Shown here in pieces: positions 52,391 through 63,035 of a stretch of DNA of 64,000 nt (position 1 is its first letter; every line of letters starts with the position of its first letter). The stretch is from assembly GCA_031763025.1 (NCBI GenBank), contig JASSKH010000031.1:1302001-1366000 (forward strand), written 5' to 3'. The position numbers and the translations under genes were made by a program. The notes beneath the pieces are model-generated. The model was not told the DNA's origin. It did not search any database and saw only the letters and a program-made list of their open reading frames with translations. Origin of the DNA: Macrocystis pyrifera (Eukaryota; Sar; Phaeophyceae; Laminariales; Laminariaceae).

Positions 52391-55300
52391 CTGAGACGGA
52401 AGCAAGACAGAGGGGGAGAAAAGGAACATGAGTAAGGGGAAGGGGGCGTTAGAGGAGGAAAGGAGGGGGAAGGAGGGAGGGGAGCACCGTTCCTGCGCCT
52501 ATTTCAGACACCTCCAACATTGGGGCGCATAATACGTGCTTCCCATATATGGGAGGAGGGGGGGGGCACTCATGTCATGCTTGGCCGTCGTCATATGACC
52601 ATAGACTCTCGCATCCCTACGTACAGTGCCGGGGCCGAGCACGTCGGGTTTTCACCGGCCAGGCAGACATTGCTTGCACCAACACGAAGCACCGTGAGGT
52701 GTTCTGCCAGTGGCGTGAAGGGTGAGCTGCATCCCACTAAGAACTGCTTGTGAGGGGGATTTCGGGCCCTTGTGCGTATTTTCTTGAAAAAAGATGACAG
52801 CGCTGAATAGGGAGGAGGGGGGGGGGGGGAGGGAAAAGCGGGTACATCCAATGACCATCATTGCGGGGCACCGGCCAATCGCACCATTAATACGTTGGCA
52901 AAATAACGCTATGGTATATATTATACGTATACATGGTCCGGCATGTGCACGTATCATACACCGACACGCAATAAACAAATACCTGGTACCAGGTACCTGG
53001 CAATGCATACCATACACACTGTGGTGACTAGCGTGTTGATGATTTGGTTACATACATTCATGATGACAGCACACCCATTATACACAGCATTCACATCAAT
53101 GCACCTCATACAGATCGAATGAGGCGTGACTAAAGGTTAGCCTTCGATTGGTGGAAGGTCGGTCACGAGTCAGTAGAGTCCTTGCGTAGAGAGCAATCTT
53201 CACTGCGCAAGAGAAGGTTTCATGAGGGGGATTGCGTTTTATTGGTATATTTTCGTCAAGTGTTCACATCTGATCGATAGCATCTTCCTTGTCTTACACG
53301 CTAAAAAGGTGCGTTTGGAACAAGCGCTGCACATTGTCAAATAGCGAATGGAGTATACTAAAAATACAATATATACCATGCATACCATACACAAAGTACG
53401 TAAGTTACTAATCATACACCTCAACGAAAATCATGCTAGCGTATCGATGGTCCTGTCCTTCGCGTCAATGAGCGCATAGCATCGTCATCCTTCAAGAGTG
53501 CAATAATTCGAATAAAACAAATCATACAAATCACACAAATCCCAAAAATCATGAAGATCATGTTATACGAAAAATGAAAATAATTGCCATCCTTCAAGAG
53601 AGCAACAATTCGAAAAAGCAAATCATACAAATCATACAATTTTTACGAATCGTGAAATCATACAAATAATGTGCAACACACACCTTGGAGACTAGCGTGT
53701 TGATGGTCCTGTTCTCCGCGTCGATGATAATAGGGTCGCCATCCTTCAACAGAGCGATAGTCCCACCCTCCCGCGCCTCGGGCGTGATGTGCCCGATGAT
53801 AAACCTGCCCGTGAAAAAGAAAAAAAAAGAAAGAAAAACACGACTCAAACATTCCAGAACATACCAATAATGTGCTCGTGTTTTCATCATCATCGTCGTC
53901 ATCATCAACCATCCTCAATCATCGTCATCATCATCATCACTTTTTCTTTCCAGCTTCAGGACAAGCCGTGGTCACAGGCGCGTCGTCGACCCTTCTCCCC
54001 CGCCGGTACTTGCCCGCATTTTTAATCGCGCATAGCATAGGGTCCATTCAGCATTCCCACTGCTCGTCTATTTTCGTCAAACGTTGCTATAACTCAACGC
54101 TCTCGAAATTTCCGCCATGGCGTATACCGGTGACTATTGAAACATCGGACAGAGCATCGGTTACCACTTGATCTGTACCTGGTAGTCCTTAAAGTCCTTT
54201 AGGGATTGCAATCTCGTCTTGGGGACCAACCACTCCATTTCAAGTAGTTTGTCCCCGAAAAGCGGGACCGTGGTACTATTTATCACTGAAAGAGTTAAGG
54301 GAAGATAGATTCTCGGTCCGTTTTGGTCTATGGAATCTACAACAGTAGCATACGTTTGTTGGGTTGGATCTGCCCTGTAAGGCGGATAGATCATGCACAA
54401 CCTTTCACAACGGCAGGGGAGGAACTAGATAATCTAATGTACTGTAGCTCGTGATCTACCTGATCTATCTGATCTATAGATGAAGTGCAGCAGTAGATCA
54501 TGATCACTCCGAGGTGTAAAATTATTATCACGGGGGACCATAGTAAATAGGACCAAATATTGCCATTAAAAATAGGTAAATATTTAAGTTTTTGTGCGTA
54601 TCATAGATCCTATTTACAATGGTTCCCCGTAATAGTACATGCGCGTCAGCTGTAAGTCCGACCGATTCAGTATTCAACTATAAAATAGTAGCTGATGCTC
54701 AGTTTCTGTTTTAAACAGGGGCCGAAACGACCATAACCAAAACCAGGCACAGATCAACGACAGTCAGGTATCAAGGTTACCAGATGAGGTCCCCTTACAA
54801 TCTGGGAGGAAGGATCTATAGGTTGGTAGGCTGTTCAGGTATTTTGGTTCCTGTTGGGATCACGGTACGGACGAAGACCCAATCCAACCGCTACCCCTAA
54901 CCCCAATCCTAATCCTAACCCTGACCCCAAACCGCGGCCAAAACGGGCCAAAACTTTTCATAAACGCGGCTGGCTGCGCCGCGTTTGCATCGAACTAGGA
55001 AATTTCTCAATTTACGGACGACGATTCCGAAGTGCAGACCGCGCTACGCAAAAAAAAAAAGTCAAAAATTCCCCTAAAGATCCTTTCTCCCAGATCTGCT
55101 AAACCTACTTTACCAGATTAGCAGGTCGTTGCTTTGCCACGACGTCGACGTCCTGTTTGCCTTCACCACCGCGGAAAGAAACAACACCAACAGCAACAGC
55201 AACAACAACAACAACAACAACAACACACGACGAACAACGAAACGGAAGAAAACAAATCCCGCTCTATCCCCAAATATCGAACATAAGGACGGTTTGTACA

Positions 55301-58300
55301 CTAATTTTAAGTTAGAAACGGTCCTGATGTCCAGCTACAGAGTGATATTTGTAAAAAAAAAATCAAAATGGAAGTACGTAATAGAAACACGCCAGCTGCG
55401 AGTACGACAGATAGAGCGGTCGAGAATCAGCTTCGTAAATACGCAGCGGAAGAAAAAAAAAAACTTGCCCAACAGGGGTAGCCAAAATACCTAATCGAAA
55501 AAAACAAAAAACAAAAAAAGCGTGAAAAAAAAACGCGCACGTATGTATGAAAAACGAAAATAGTGAATAAAAAAAAAAAACACGCAACATACTCGTAGGT
55601 AGTGTTGTTTTCGTCAGGAAAAAAATACACGCGCTTGCTCACCCGTGAGACCCGCCCGAGAACCTTCCGTCGGTGATGAGAGCCACCGAGTCGCCCAATC
55701 CCGCCCCCATGATGGCCGAGGAGGGGGTGAGCATCTCCGGCATGCCAGGCCCGCCCTTGGGTCCTTCGTATCGGATGACCACCACCATCCCCGGCTTGAT
55801 CTCTTTTCGCGCCAAGGACTCCAACATGTCCTCCTCGCAGTCGTAAACCTTCGGAACATCGGAATAGATATGTATAAATATATGTCGACATTGAGCAATA
55901 TCGGAATTGCGTCAGTATGCCATCGGAAATATCGGAATGGCTGGGCTGATGAATATCGGAATAGTGATACATCGGAACGCCGGAATACAGTACGTGCGAG
56001 TATCATAAACCTTGAGATATATGTGGAGGTCGAACAGAAGGATAATCGCGGAATAACGGTACTACCGGATTGACTTGAATGTCGGGGTGTTGCGACATCG
56101 GAATGACGGAAGAGCGAGCCATGCCCGGCTTGCCTCCTTACGCGCCGCCAACGACTCCAATCTGTCCTCCACGCCGTGGTAAACCTTCGGAATATCGGAA
56201 TATATTGTAAGGTCGAAACAAGCAACATCGGAATACAGGAACGACGATTTCTGAATGGCTGGATGCGGGAACGGCCAAATATCGGAATATCGAAGCATCG
56301 GAATGACATAACAGCGAATCATGCCCGGCTTGATCTCCATACTTACGGACGCACCAACGACTCCAACATGTCCTCCTCGCAGCCGTAACCTTCGGAACGT
56401 ATATCGAAAGTCGACAATGAGGAACATCGGAAAAAATGATCTGATGATCTAATGATATCATCGTCTATACTACGGGTTAAGCGGGCACCTACCAGAGTAC
56501 AGATTTGGTATATATATATACCCTACCGCTACTCAATAACAACACGTATTTGTTATCGTATGATGCGCATACGTACCCTGTTTTTTCATCCTGTCAGTAT
56601 ATGCACATGTTGACACCATGGCAGGCTACAGCAGCAGCTACTGTAACAAACCTTGGCGAGTCCCGAAAACGTGAGACCTTCCTTGCCCGTGATCTTCGCC
56701 ACAGCGCCCCCTGACGCAACGTTCCCGTACAAGATCTGCAAAAACGAAAAAAATATATATATAAAATAAATAAATAAGTAAAGAACGCATTTATGATAGC
56801 TCGTTTCTTGTTGATTTCCATATTTCATACCAGATAAGTAATTTGCCCCCCTACGTTCTGGCTGTACATATGAATGATCGAGCTTTAAGCTGGCCATTGT
56901 CGAGGGTAAAATACAAAAAAAAAAAATTGAAGCAAATGAGGACCGTATGTACAAGCTTGTCCCAATGACCCCGGCATCGCATAGCATCCAGAGGAATCAC
57001 GTGCCTGCTGTCTTTTCACAAGGGATGTACTGCAGAACGAACACGCGCTACCCCCCCCCACCACCACCTAAACCAATCTTACCATCACCACTACCACCGA
57101 CTACCACCACCACCCGCTACCACTACCACCACCACCACCACACCCACCAACACCACCACTAATTCACCACCAATCCCCATCCTTACACAACCACCACCAA
57201 CCACCACCTCCTACCAGTAAGTACTTTTTTTTTTGTTTTGCAGAGCGACCGAAATACTTACTAGTCCGTCTGCCCCCCCCCCCCCCCCCCCCCCCTCTGT
57301 GATGGTTGGGTTGGCGTCGGTTGGCAACGACACTGTAAAACATGCCGCTCACTACGTGAGCTAGACATCCAGGGTACCGTTTTTTTTTTTTTTTAACCCG
57401 GGGATAGGGGGGTGGACAAGATCCTCAGTGGCCTTAATAAGAGGAAATAGCAACAAAAAACGACAGCACGGCTCGCAGTAACAATCACCAAAACCACCAC
57501 CACCACCACCACCACCACCAAAACCGCGCCCCACCTGCAAGTGCCCCGTTGCCTTGATGGGTTTGGACAGGGGCATGATGATTTCCTGGCCTTCCTTAAG
57601 CCCGGGAAGGTCCGCTAAGTTCTCGGCGAGCGTCCTGAAGTGGACATAAGTGGGACGCAATCAACACCGCGCCGTCACGAAAAAAACAAAAACACATTCA
57701 TCAAGTTGAGAGTGAGACTATCACGGAGGACCATAGTAAATAAGTAGCACCTACGGTACACACAAAAAACCTATATGTTTCCCTACTAATACTAACAAAA
57801 TTTGGTCCCATTTACTATGGTCCCCCGTAACAACAATCCACAATGTACAACAACAACAACAAACCCGAGGTGTGGCTGTGGCGTGCCTGTATGATACGCG
57901 TAAGATCAGTACCATCACCAATGTCACGATCAATGCCATTACGTACCAACCTCAACCGCAACAGGCAGCATATACAAGCACCAATACCAACATCAACATC
58001 CATCAGCACCATCATCAATGTCAAGCTACACTTTCCGGTGACCGCCATACGCACGATCCGTCCACGAGCGCCTCCCCCTTGAGCATCTTCAGCACCGTCC
58101 GAATCGATATCATGCGTAGCACCATCAGCATCAACACCAACAGAACTAACTATAAACTTGTTTGGGCTGGCCGGTCGGTGATACTTGGCCGGTGGCTGCT
58201 CTTTTTTTTCTCTAGCTTTCAAGAGTATTTTTCTAATGTTGTTCGCTTTTGCCCGGTGGTTACGTACGAGTATGTAGCAGGCACTGCACGAGGAACGAAC

Positions 58301-61300
58301 GCCTGCTGCCTGTGTACTCCCTTTTCCGCTTGCAACACCAGGGGGTTTCAAGTCAACCATATTCCCGAAGGGGAAACCTTGTACCTGGTATATTACACTG
58401 TTGTATTATGTCTCTCTACCGTGGATCATTTAATGTAAGAATTGGATTGGATGCGGCCTCCTGCGCCGGGCAGGAGGTCTCGTCCGGTATTTCCCCCCGC
58501 GCTGAGTAGACTAGCGTATCACGTACTCTGCGCGGGGTTAGTACCTGTAAATGATCTGGGTATACAGGCATAAAACCGTTAATCCTACTGCCGGGTGGGT
58601 GGGATGGACTCAAGAAATATTGCGACCAACTCTACTCCCGAGGTTTCGGGACCGAAAAGAAGAACTGACCTCGTTGCGATACAAGTTCCGAGACATTTCG
58701 ATATCATCGATGGTTCCATTATTTGTGCAAAATCTTGAGTCCATCGATTGATCCGCCATTTTACTGCACACGCCGCGAAATCATTTTCGATAGACATCAA
58801 CATTTGTGCTACGATAGGAGTAATCTACCTTTCTTTGGCCAAAATGTGTGCTAGGATAGGGGTACTGTACCTTGTTTTGATGATGTGTGTTACGATAGGT
58901 GTATTGTACCTTTTACGGTAAATATTTGTGCTACGATAGGGGTAATGTACCTTTTTTGGGCCAAGATGTGTGCTACGATCGGGGTATACCTTTCTTGGTC
59001 AAGATGTGTGCTGGGATCGGGGTATTTTGCCTTTTTTTTAGCAAGATGTGTGATACGACAGGGGTACTGTACATTTTCTGGTCAACGTGTGTGCTACGCT
59101 ATGATAAGGGTACTGTACCTTTTTTTGGCCCAGCAAAATGTGACTGACTGGGTTCCCCAACTGATGAACTACTCAATACCGTTGCTCCTAATGTCGTTAT
59201 ACAATATACAAAAATCGAACAATACCTAGCCATAGGATAGGCCCAACTTAAAACCTTTCTAGAACTGCCGCAGTCCCGATAATATAGATTTTGAGTGGCA
59301 TGTCGCCAAATTTGGGCTGTAGCAGCCCTAAAAGGTTGTTTAAGCGTCCATTAGATCGGAAAAAAAAAAAAAACGTTTTTGGGGGAACCCCAGTAAAAAA
59401 ACGGTATACTCGACCTTAGCACACGTCTCAACATCAACATACCAATAGCAACACCGAAAGCAGTAGTGATACGAGGTACATAGCAACACCATTGCCACTA
59501 TCCATAGCAATACCCATAAAAAAAAAACAACATGGGTACCAACATCGCTCACTTTCCGGTGACCGTCATGCACGATCCGTCAACGAGTCCCTCCTCCATC
59601 AGCAGCTTCAGCACCGCCGGGATACCGCCGACTCCCTGGAGGTCCTCCATGACGTACTTCCCGCTGGGCTTAAGGTCGGCCAAAAAAGGCACCCTGTCCG
59701 AAACCTGCCGCGACGAAAAAACAAGAAACACAAAGACAAAACGCGAAAAAAACATATTCAGGGCAGCTTTCGCTCGGAACTCGCACTCTGACGGATTTTT
59801 TTTTTTTTTCTAACCAGCATGTGCGTTGGTGAAGGAACACAAAAAAAAAAAAAAAAATGCAGATTTTCGATCGGACGGCGTCATTTTTTCCACGGGATCT
59901 CAGGCTTTCCCCTGCTCAAAAGCTGAGTATTATCGAGGTACGAAAAACTATGTGTTCTATATGTAGGGGGGAAGTTGACCAATCAGATCAACACGGGCTG
60001 TTGTACCCGTATAGTTCATAAGTGCACCTGATGGGACCAGCTCTGCTGTAGCAGTTGACTCGCGATCGAGAGGACGCAGCGAGGCAGGGCCGTCAAGACA
60101 GGTCCATGGTGTGCTAAAGACAGGTTAAGCTTCGGGCTGGTGGGAGCTGCTGGCCTCGTCGCTGCGGTATTTCGGGTTTACATATCCCCCGCCCTTAATC
60201 CCTTATCTCTTACCTGGGACCAGTCTGTCCCAAAATATATACATGTTAGTATACTAATGGTCATTATATCTAGGAACAGAGCGACATATATTACTTGTAG
60301 ATCGTCAGGCGGACGTGAAAATAAGCAACTCGCCCCGCAAAAAAAAGCGAGTACAGAGGCAACTGGTACGAGCAGATCAAGACATACGAGAAGAATACAC
60401 AAAAACAGACGAAAAAAAAAAAAAAAAAAGTAGTAGTAGTACAAGGTACGTACAAAAAAATGAACACAAGCAGCAGTACTCGCGCACGAAACAAATACAG
60501 CACACAACACAAAATTCAGCAGTACACAACAAAAAATCGTAGGACAACGCCATACCATTGACGCACGGCCTGAGTATTTGTATCGCTACTAAGACTTTTT
60601 TCTCTGCAGAACTGTACTATTACGGGGGTCCATAGTTAATAGGACCTATGATATACATAAAAACCTATATATTTACCTATTTTTACTAACAAAATTTGGT
60701 CCCGTTAACTATGGACCCCCGTAATACTACAGCAGTAGTCCATATAGTCCTAAATCCTGCTGTAGTGCTGAAGTACACAAAAACATACCAGGTACAATAC
60801 ACACCGAATGCAAATATACTCGGTAGCAGCTCCTCAGTTCCGGAGACTCCGTCAGCGACAACAAGCTCGGGCTCAAGAGTGCAACCCCAAATTGGAACCC
60901 TAAATGCAACCCCTAATTGCAATCCTAAACTGCAACACCTGCGGTAGCTGTGGTGGAACACTCACGGACGTGGAAGTCGTCGATGGTGACGCATGCCACT
61001 TCGGTCGGGGTGCAGCACCTACTACAGTACCTTTTCTGAGACTCTGCTCAAACGCGAGGAACTTTCATCCCCACCCCATTTCCCGACTCTCATAAATATT
61101 GTACGTCAAGCCCGATCGATGCACAAATAAAATGGGCTTCCAAACAATAATATGCAATACACCCGAACGAAATGTACGATGGGTAGCTCCTCAGTTCAGG
61201 AGCCCGCCGTCAGTGACAACATGCTTGGGCTTAAAAGTGCGACCCCTAATTGCAACCCGTACTTGCAATCGCAAATTGCAATTAGGGATTGCAATGCCTG

Positions 61301-63035
61301 AACGCAATCCCTTAATGCAGCCCCTACTGTAGCACATGCCTCCTTGGTGAAACACTCACGGATTGGAAGTCGTCGATGGTGAGCTCGATGTCGAAAGCTT
61401 TGGCCATGGCGATCAGGTGCAGAACGGCGTTCGTCGAGCCTCCGAGAGCCATGACGGTGACCATGGCGTTCTCGAAAGACGCGCGGGAGACGATGTCCTT
61501 CGGCTTGAGATCCTGCAAAACAGCAAACAGCAAACAGCATACGCCGATTTTCTTTGTCGCTGTTCTCACATGAACTTATCGCCATAGCTTACCAGTTATC
61601 ACCAACTCCCAATTTGCACTATGGTATTTTTTAAACAGTTCGCGGTCTCACCACGAGGCTCAGATAATTCCGGAGAGGAAGAAAAAAAAAACAGCCAGGA
61701 AAACAATGAAAGAATCCCGAGGGAAGCCGCACGAGGTACCATACATCACGCTCGGTGATCTCCGTTCATTAGCTGTACTGTACATGCACAGCACAGGACA
61801 CGCACAAAACATAATCAACACAGCAGAGGGGTGCGTCATGTACAGCACTCTCCACCACCAGACCCCCAAAAACCATAACCAAAATCACCACCACCACCCC
61901 CCCCTCCCACCACCACAGCTACCACAGCAACCATACCACCACCACCTAAGCATAAGACAAGACAATCCGTGCGACGTAAGACTATCTACCCCCCTCTCCA
62001 GTTCTCCTGGTCCATCATGTTCCGAGACACAGCCATCAGCCTTGTGGCAGTCCTTTACGCCACTCACTCACTCTGACCGGAAACCTAACGATCGTTTCGA
62101 CATTCAGTTTAGCACCAAAACGGTCTCTACATTTCTGACCAGATTTGGTACACACGACATATTTTATACCAGGCACCTAAAGACCGCCCACAACCCCCCC
62201 CCCCCCTCCCCTCTCTCTGCTTCACCTTCTCCAACATGTTCCGGACGGCCATAGCGGCCTTGTGGCACTCCTCCTTCTTCATCGGGTCGTCGGCGGGGGT
62301 AGAGCTGGAGTAAGGAAGCGTCATGCCCAAAGCCTGTCACAATTCGCACGCATATCAGCATGCATACCGTACGTCGTTTTCTCAGCCTTTGCGCTCTGGT
62401 ATAAAGGAGTACCGGGCTTTTCACAACAAAAAAGGGCCTCCCACTACGGGGGACCATAGTAAAAATAGGACCAAATATCGATAGTGAAAATAGGAAAATA
62501 TTGTGTGTACCGTAGGTCCTATATACTACGGTTCCCCGTAATAGTACAAGCGAAACGGTTTCAAAAGTAACTCAAGCTTGATTTTTCCGAGAAGCTAAGA
62601 AATTCGGGAGCGGTTAAAACCGACGATATTAGGGTGCAACAGGCCCGTTCTCGAAAACCAAAACCTTGCAGCGGCCGGTATTCCGGTTTTTCTTTCAGAG
62701 GGCCCCCGCACTAGACAGTAGTGGTCCCTCCATAATGCCGGTCGAGTAGTGCCGGCTGTGGCCGCTAAATATAATGCCGGTGAAATGGCTTGGCGCAGGT
62801 GCGATCAACTACTGTAGTCAGTGTGGCAGTGTGCGGGAGTAATTAGTGTCGGTTGCCGCAATAACAGTGCCGACCGGTACTGCTGCTGTTGGGTGGTGCA
62901 TACCGGCAGTATAGAGGGACATGCCACTACGTACTGCTGTACCTCGATTGCGCTAGCCATGGTGTTGGCGGTATACATGCCTCCGCAGGCGCCGGGGCCG
63001 GGGCAAGCGTTCTCCACGATCGTCTGCCGCTCGTC
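52268..63035 (-). CDS. ilvD: Gene span: dihydroxyacid dehydratase, 5' part beyond the window
   Basis: Nine exons on the minus strand encode about 379 residues of dihydroxyacid dehydratase, the Fe-S enzyme that dehydrates 2,3-dihydroxy-isovalerate and 2,3-dihydroxy-3-methylvalerate in valine, isoleucine and leucine synthesis. In algae it is normally plastid-targeted. The exons hold [20 protein letters not shown] (cluster Cys), [63 protein letters not shown] and the terminal [16 protein letters not shown], in family order. All intron phases agree. About 200 N-terminal residues, including any transit peptide, are expected to the right of the window. The gene converges with gene 1. The family call is very secure; the symbol is the bacterial/plastid name. 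Confidence 0.95.
52545..52790 (-). repeat. Poly(C)-bounded repeat, partial copy
   Basis: Reverse-complement copy with GCCGGGGCCGAGCACGTCGG and CAGACATTGCTTGCACCAAC on the + strand; the G run at the end is short. Confidence 0.8.
53440..53612 (-). pseudogene. Decayed partial copies of DHAD exon 53684-53804
   Basis: 53440-53515 repeats much of the exon's second half (GATGGTCCTGTCCTTCGCGT, CATCCTTCAAGAGTGCAATA on the + strand). 53585-53612 repeats a shorter piece (CCATCCTTCAAGAGAGCAAC). A trace may also exist at 53026-53048. Confidence 0.75.
53684..53804 (-). CDS. ilvD: DHAD exon: [11 protein letters not shown]
   Basis: The first base completes the Gly codon after acceptor [46 protein letters not shown], ending in phase 0 at donor GTGTGT. 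Degenerate copies of parts of this exon occur in the next intron at 53440-53515 and 53585-53612. Confidence 0.93.
53805..55642 (-). other. DHAD intron
   Basis: The intron contains ATC/CAT repeats (53885-53940), a GATCT-type repeat (54300-54520), a MITE-A (54524-54634), a short telomere-like CCTAACCCC stretch (54893-54925), AAC repeats (55180-55225) and A-rich sequence. Confidence 0.8.
54524..54634 (+). mobile_element. MITE-A copy
   Basis: TATTATCACGGGGGACCATA to TTTACAATGGTTCCCCGTAA. Confidence 0.85.
55643..55848 (-). CDS. ilvD: DHAD exon: [10 protein letters not shown] and FSGGSHG
   Basis: The exon starts after [74 protein letters not shown], leaving two bases of Gly at donor GTGAGC. The SGGSHG serine is the proposed catalytic base of the family. 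Two degenerate copies of the first 70-75 bases lie upstream in the preceding intron. Confidence 0.95.
55849..56651 (-). other. DHAD intron with two exon-start copies
   Basis: Between and around the two decayed copies of the downstream exon's start (56120-56190 and 56321-56396) run ATATCGGAAT-type short repeats (55855-56060, 56190-56310). They make the whole intron look like a multiplied segment. Confidence 0.8.
56120..56396 (-). pseudogene. Two decayed copies of the DHAD exon 55643-55848 start
   Basis: On the minus strand, 56396-56321 and 56190-56120 each start with the CCGAAG acceptor context. They then resemble the first 70 or so bases of the exon ([20 protein letters not shown]). One reads [18 protein letters not shown]; the other has lost a base and reads out of frame. 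Neither has the rest of the exon. Confidence 0.85.
56652..56735 (-). CDS. ilvD: DHAD exon: [12 protein letters not shown]
   Basis: Twenty-eight codons follow acceptor [35 protein letters not shown]. The donor is the weak GTTTGT, the same GTTTG type as the AGPS exon ending at 29344. Phase is 0 at both ends. Confidence 0.92.
57535..57634 (-). CDS. ilvD: DHAD exon: [17 protein letters not shown]
   Basis: The first base completes the split Lys codon after acceptor CTTCAG, then [33 protein letters not shown], ending in phase 0 at donor GTGGGG. A CCACCA microsatellite lies directly beyond the donor in the intron. Confidence 0.94.
57718..57830 (+). mobile_element. MITE-A copy
   Basis: CTATCACGGAGGACCATAGT to TTTACTATGGTCCCCCGTAA, with a 3-base insertion in the left arm. 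Confidence 0.85.
58800..59130 (+). repeat. Tandem repeat, 40-50 bp unit, TGTGCTACGATAGGGGTACT
   Basis: Seven or eight units of TGTGCTACGATAGGGGTACT, GTACCTTTTTTGGCCAAAAT follow each other. Single units recur at 12490-12545 and 20337-20385, so the unit also exists as a dispersed repeat. Confidence 0.85.
59553..59704 (-). CDS. ilvD: DHAD exon: [15 protein letters not shown]
   Basis: The exon starts after acceptor [56 protein letters not shown], and leaves two bases (AA) at donor GTGAGC. The next exon supplies the G of the Lys codon. Confidence 0.95.
60617..60726 (+). mobile_element. MITE-A copy (TCCATAG subfamily)
   Basis: CTATTACGGGGGTCCATAGT to GTTAACTATGGACCCCCGTA, TA on both sides. Confidence 0.9.
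61360..61512 (-). CDS. ilvD: DHAD exon: [13 protein letters not shown]
   Basis: Fifty-one codons lie between acceptor TTTTGCAG and donor [57 protein letters not shown]. The [10 protein letters not shown] stretch is a family signature lining the active site. Phase is 0 at both ends. Confidence 0.95.
62226..62333 (-). CDS. ilvD: DHAD exon: [17 protein letters not shown]
   Basis: Thirty-six codons lie between acceptor TGTGACAG and donor [42 protein letters not shown]. This is the segment that normally follows MASAIE in DHAD. Phase is 0 at both ends. Confidence 0.94.
62442..62543 (+). mobile_element. MITE-A copy
   Basis: ACTACGGGGGACCATAGTAA to ATACTACGGTTCCCCGTAAT. Confidence 0.85.
62724..62920 (-). 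mobile_element. MITE-C, complete copy in DHAD
   Basis: A 197-bp element with GTCCCTCCATAATGCCGG at one end and CCGGCAGTATAGAGGGAC at the other, the reverse complement of the copy at 19553. On the gene's strand it starts about 22 bases after the donor GTACAG. Confidence 0.85.
62943..63035 (-). CDS. ilvD: DHAD exon: Fe-S cysteine motif
   Basis: Thirty-one codons in phase 0 lie between acceptor TTTCGCAG and donor GTACAG. The peptide [31 protein letters not shown] carries the Cys that ligates the iron-sulphur cluster in the DHAD family. It is the most upstream exon I can find in the window. A short inverted-repeat element begins about 22 bases into the following intron. Confidence 0.95.

Larger units (their letters stand above)
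52391..53683 (-). other. Last intron of DHAD
   Basis: The intron holds a minus-oriented partial poly(C)-bounded repeat (52545-52790), AT-rich sequence with several ATACCATACACA-like stretches, and decayed pieces of the neighbouring exon (53440-53515, 53585-53612). Confidence 0.8.
55849..57534 (-). other. Flanking introns around DHAD exon 56652-56735
   Basis: The upstream intron (56736-57534) holds A/T-rich sequence, an ACC-rich block (57050-57160), the 5' part of a poly(C)-bounded repeat (57275-57385) and CCACCA repeats next to the donor of the preceding exon. Confidence 0.75.
57635..59552 (-). other. DHAD intron with TACGATAGGGGTAC tandem repeat
   Basis: The intron holds a MITE-A (57718-57830), CAACATC repeats (57850-58130) and the 58800-59130 tandem repeat. 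A hairpin-type repeat related to 27410-27510 lies at about 59240-59345. No exon-like sequence is seen. Confidence 0.8.
59705..62225 (-). other. Two DHAD introns flanking exon 61360-61512
   Basis: 59705-61359 holds A runs, a MITE-A (60617-60726) and two related blocks (60820-60960 and 61180-61345), each with CTCCTCAGTTC then CAACCCTAATTGCAAT-type repeats. 61513-62225 holds CACCACCA-rich sequence and no recognised element. Confidence 0.75.
62334..62942 (-). other. DHAD intron with MITE-A and MITE-C
   Basis: The 609-base intron contains a MITE-C (62724-62920) at its donor side and a MITE-A (62442-62543) nearer its acceptor. Together they make up about half of it. Confidence 0.85.

Noticed and set aside
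54893-54925. CCTAACCCC repeats as an internal telomere
   Set aside because: Only about 30 bases of imperfect units, comparable with other CCCAAC microsatellites (34830-34858).
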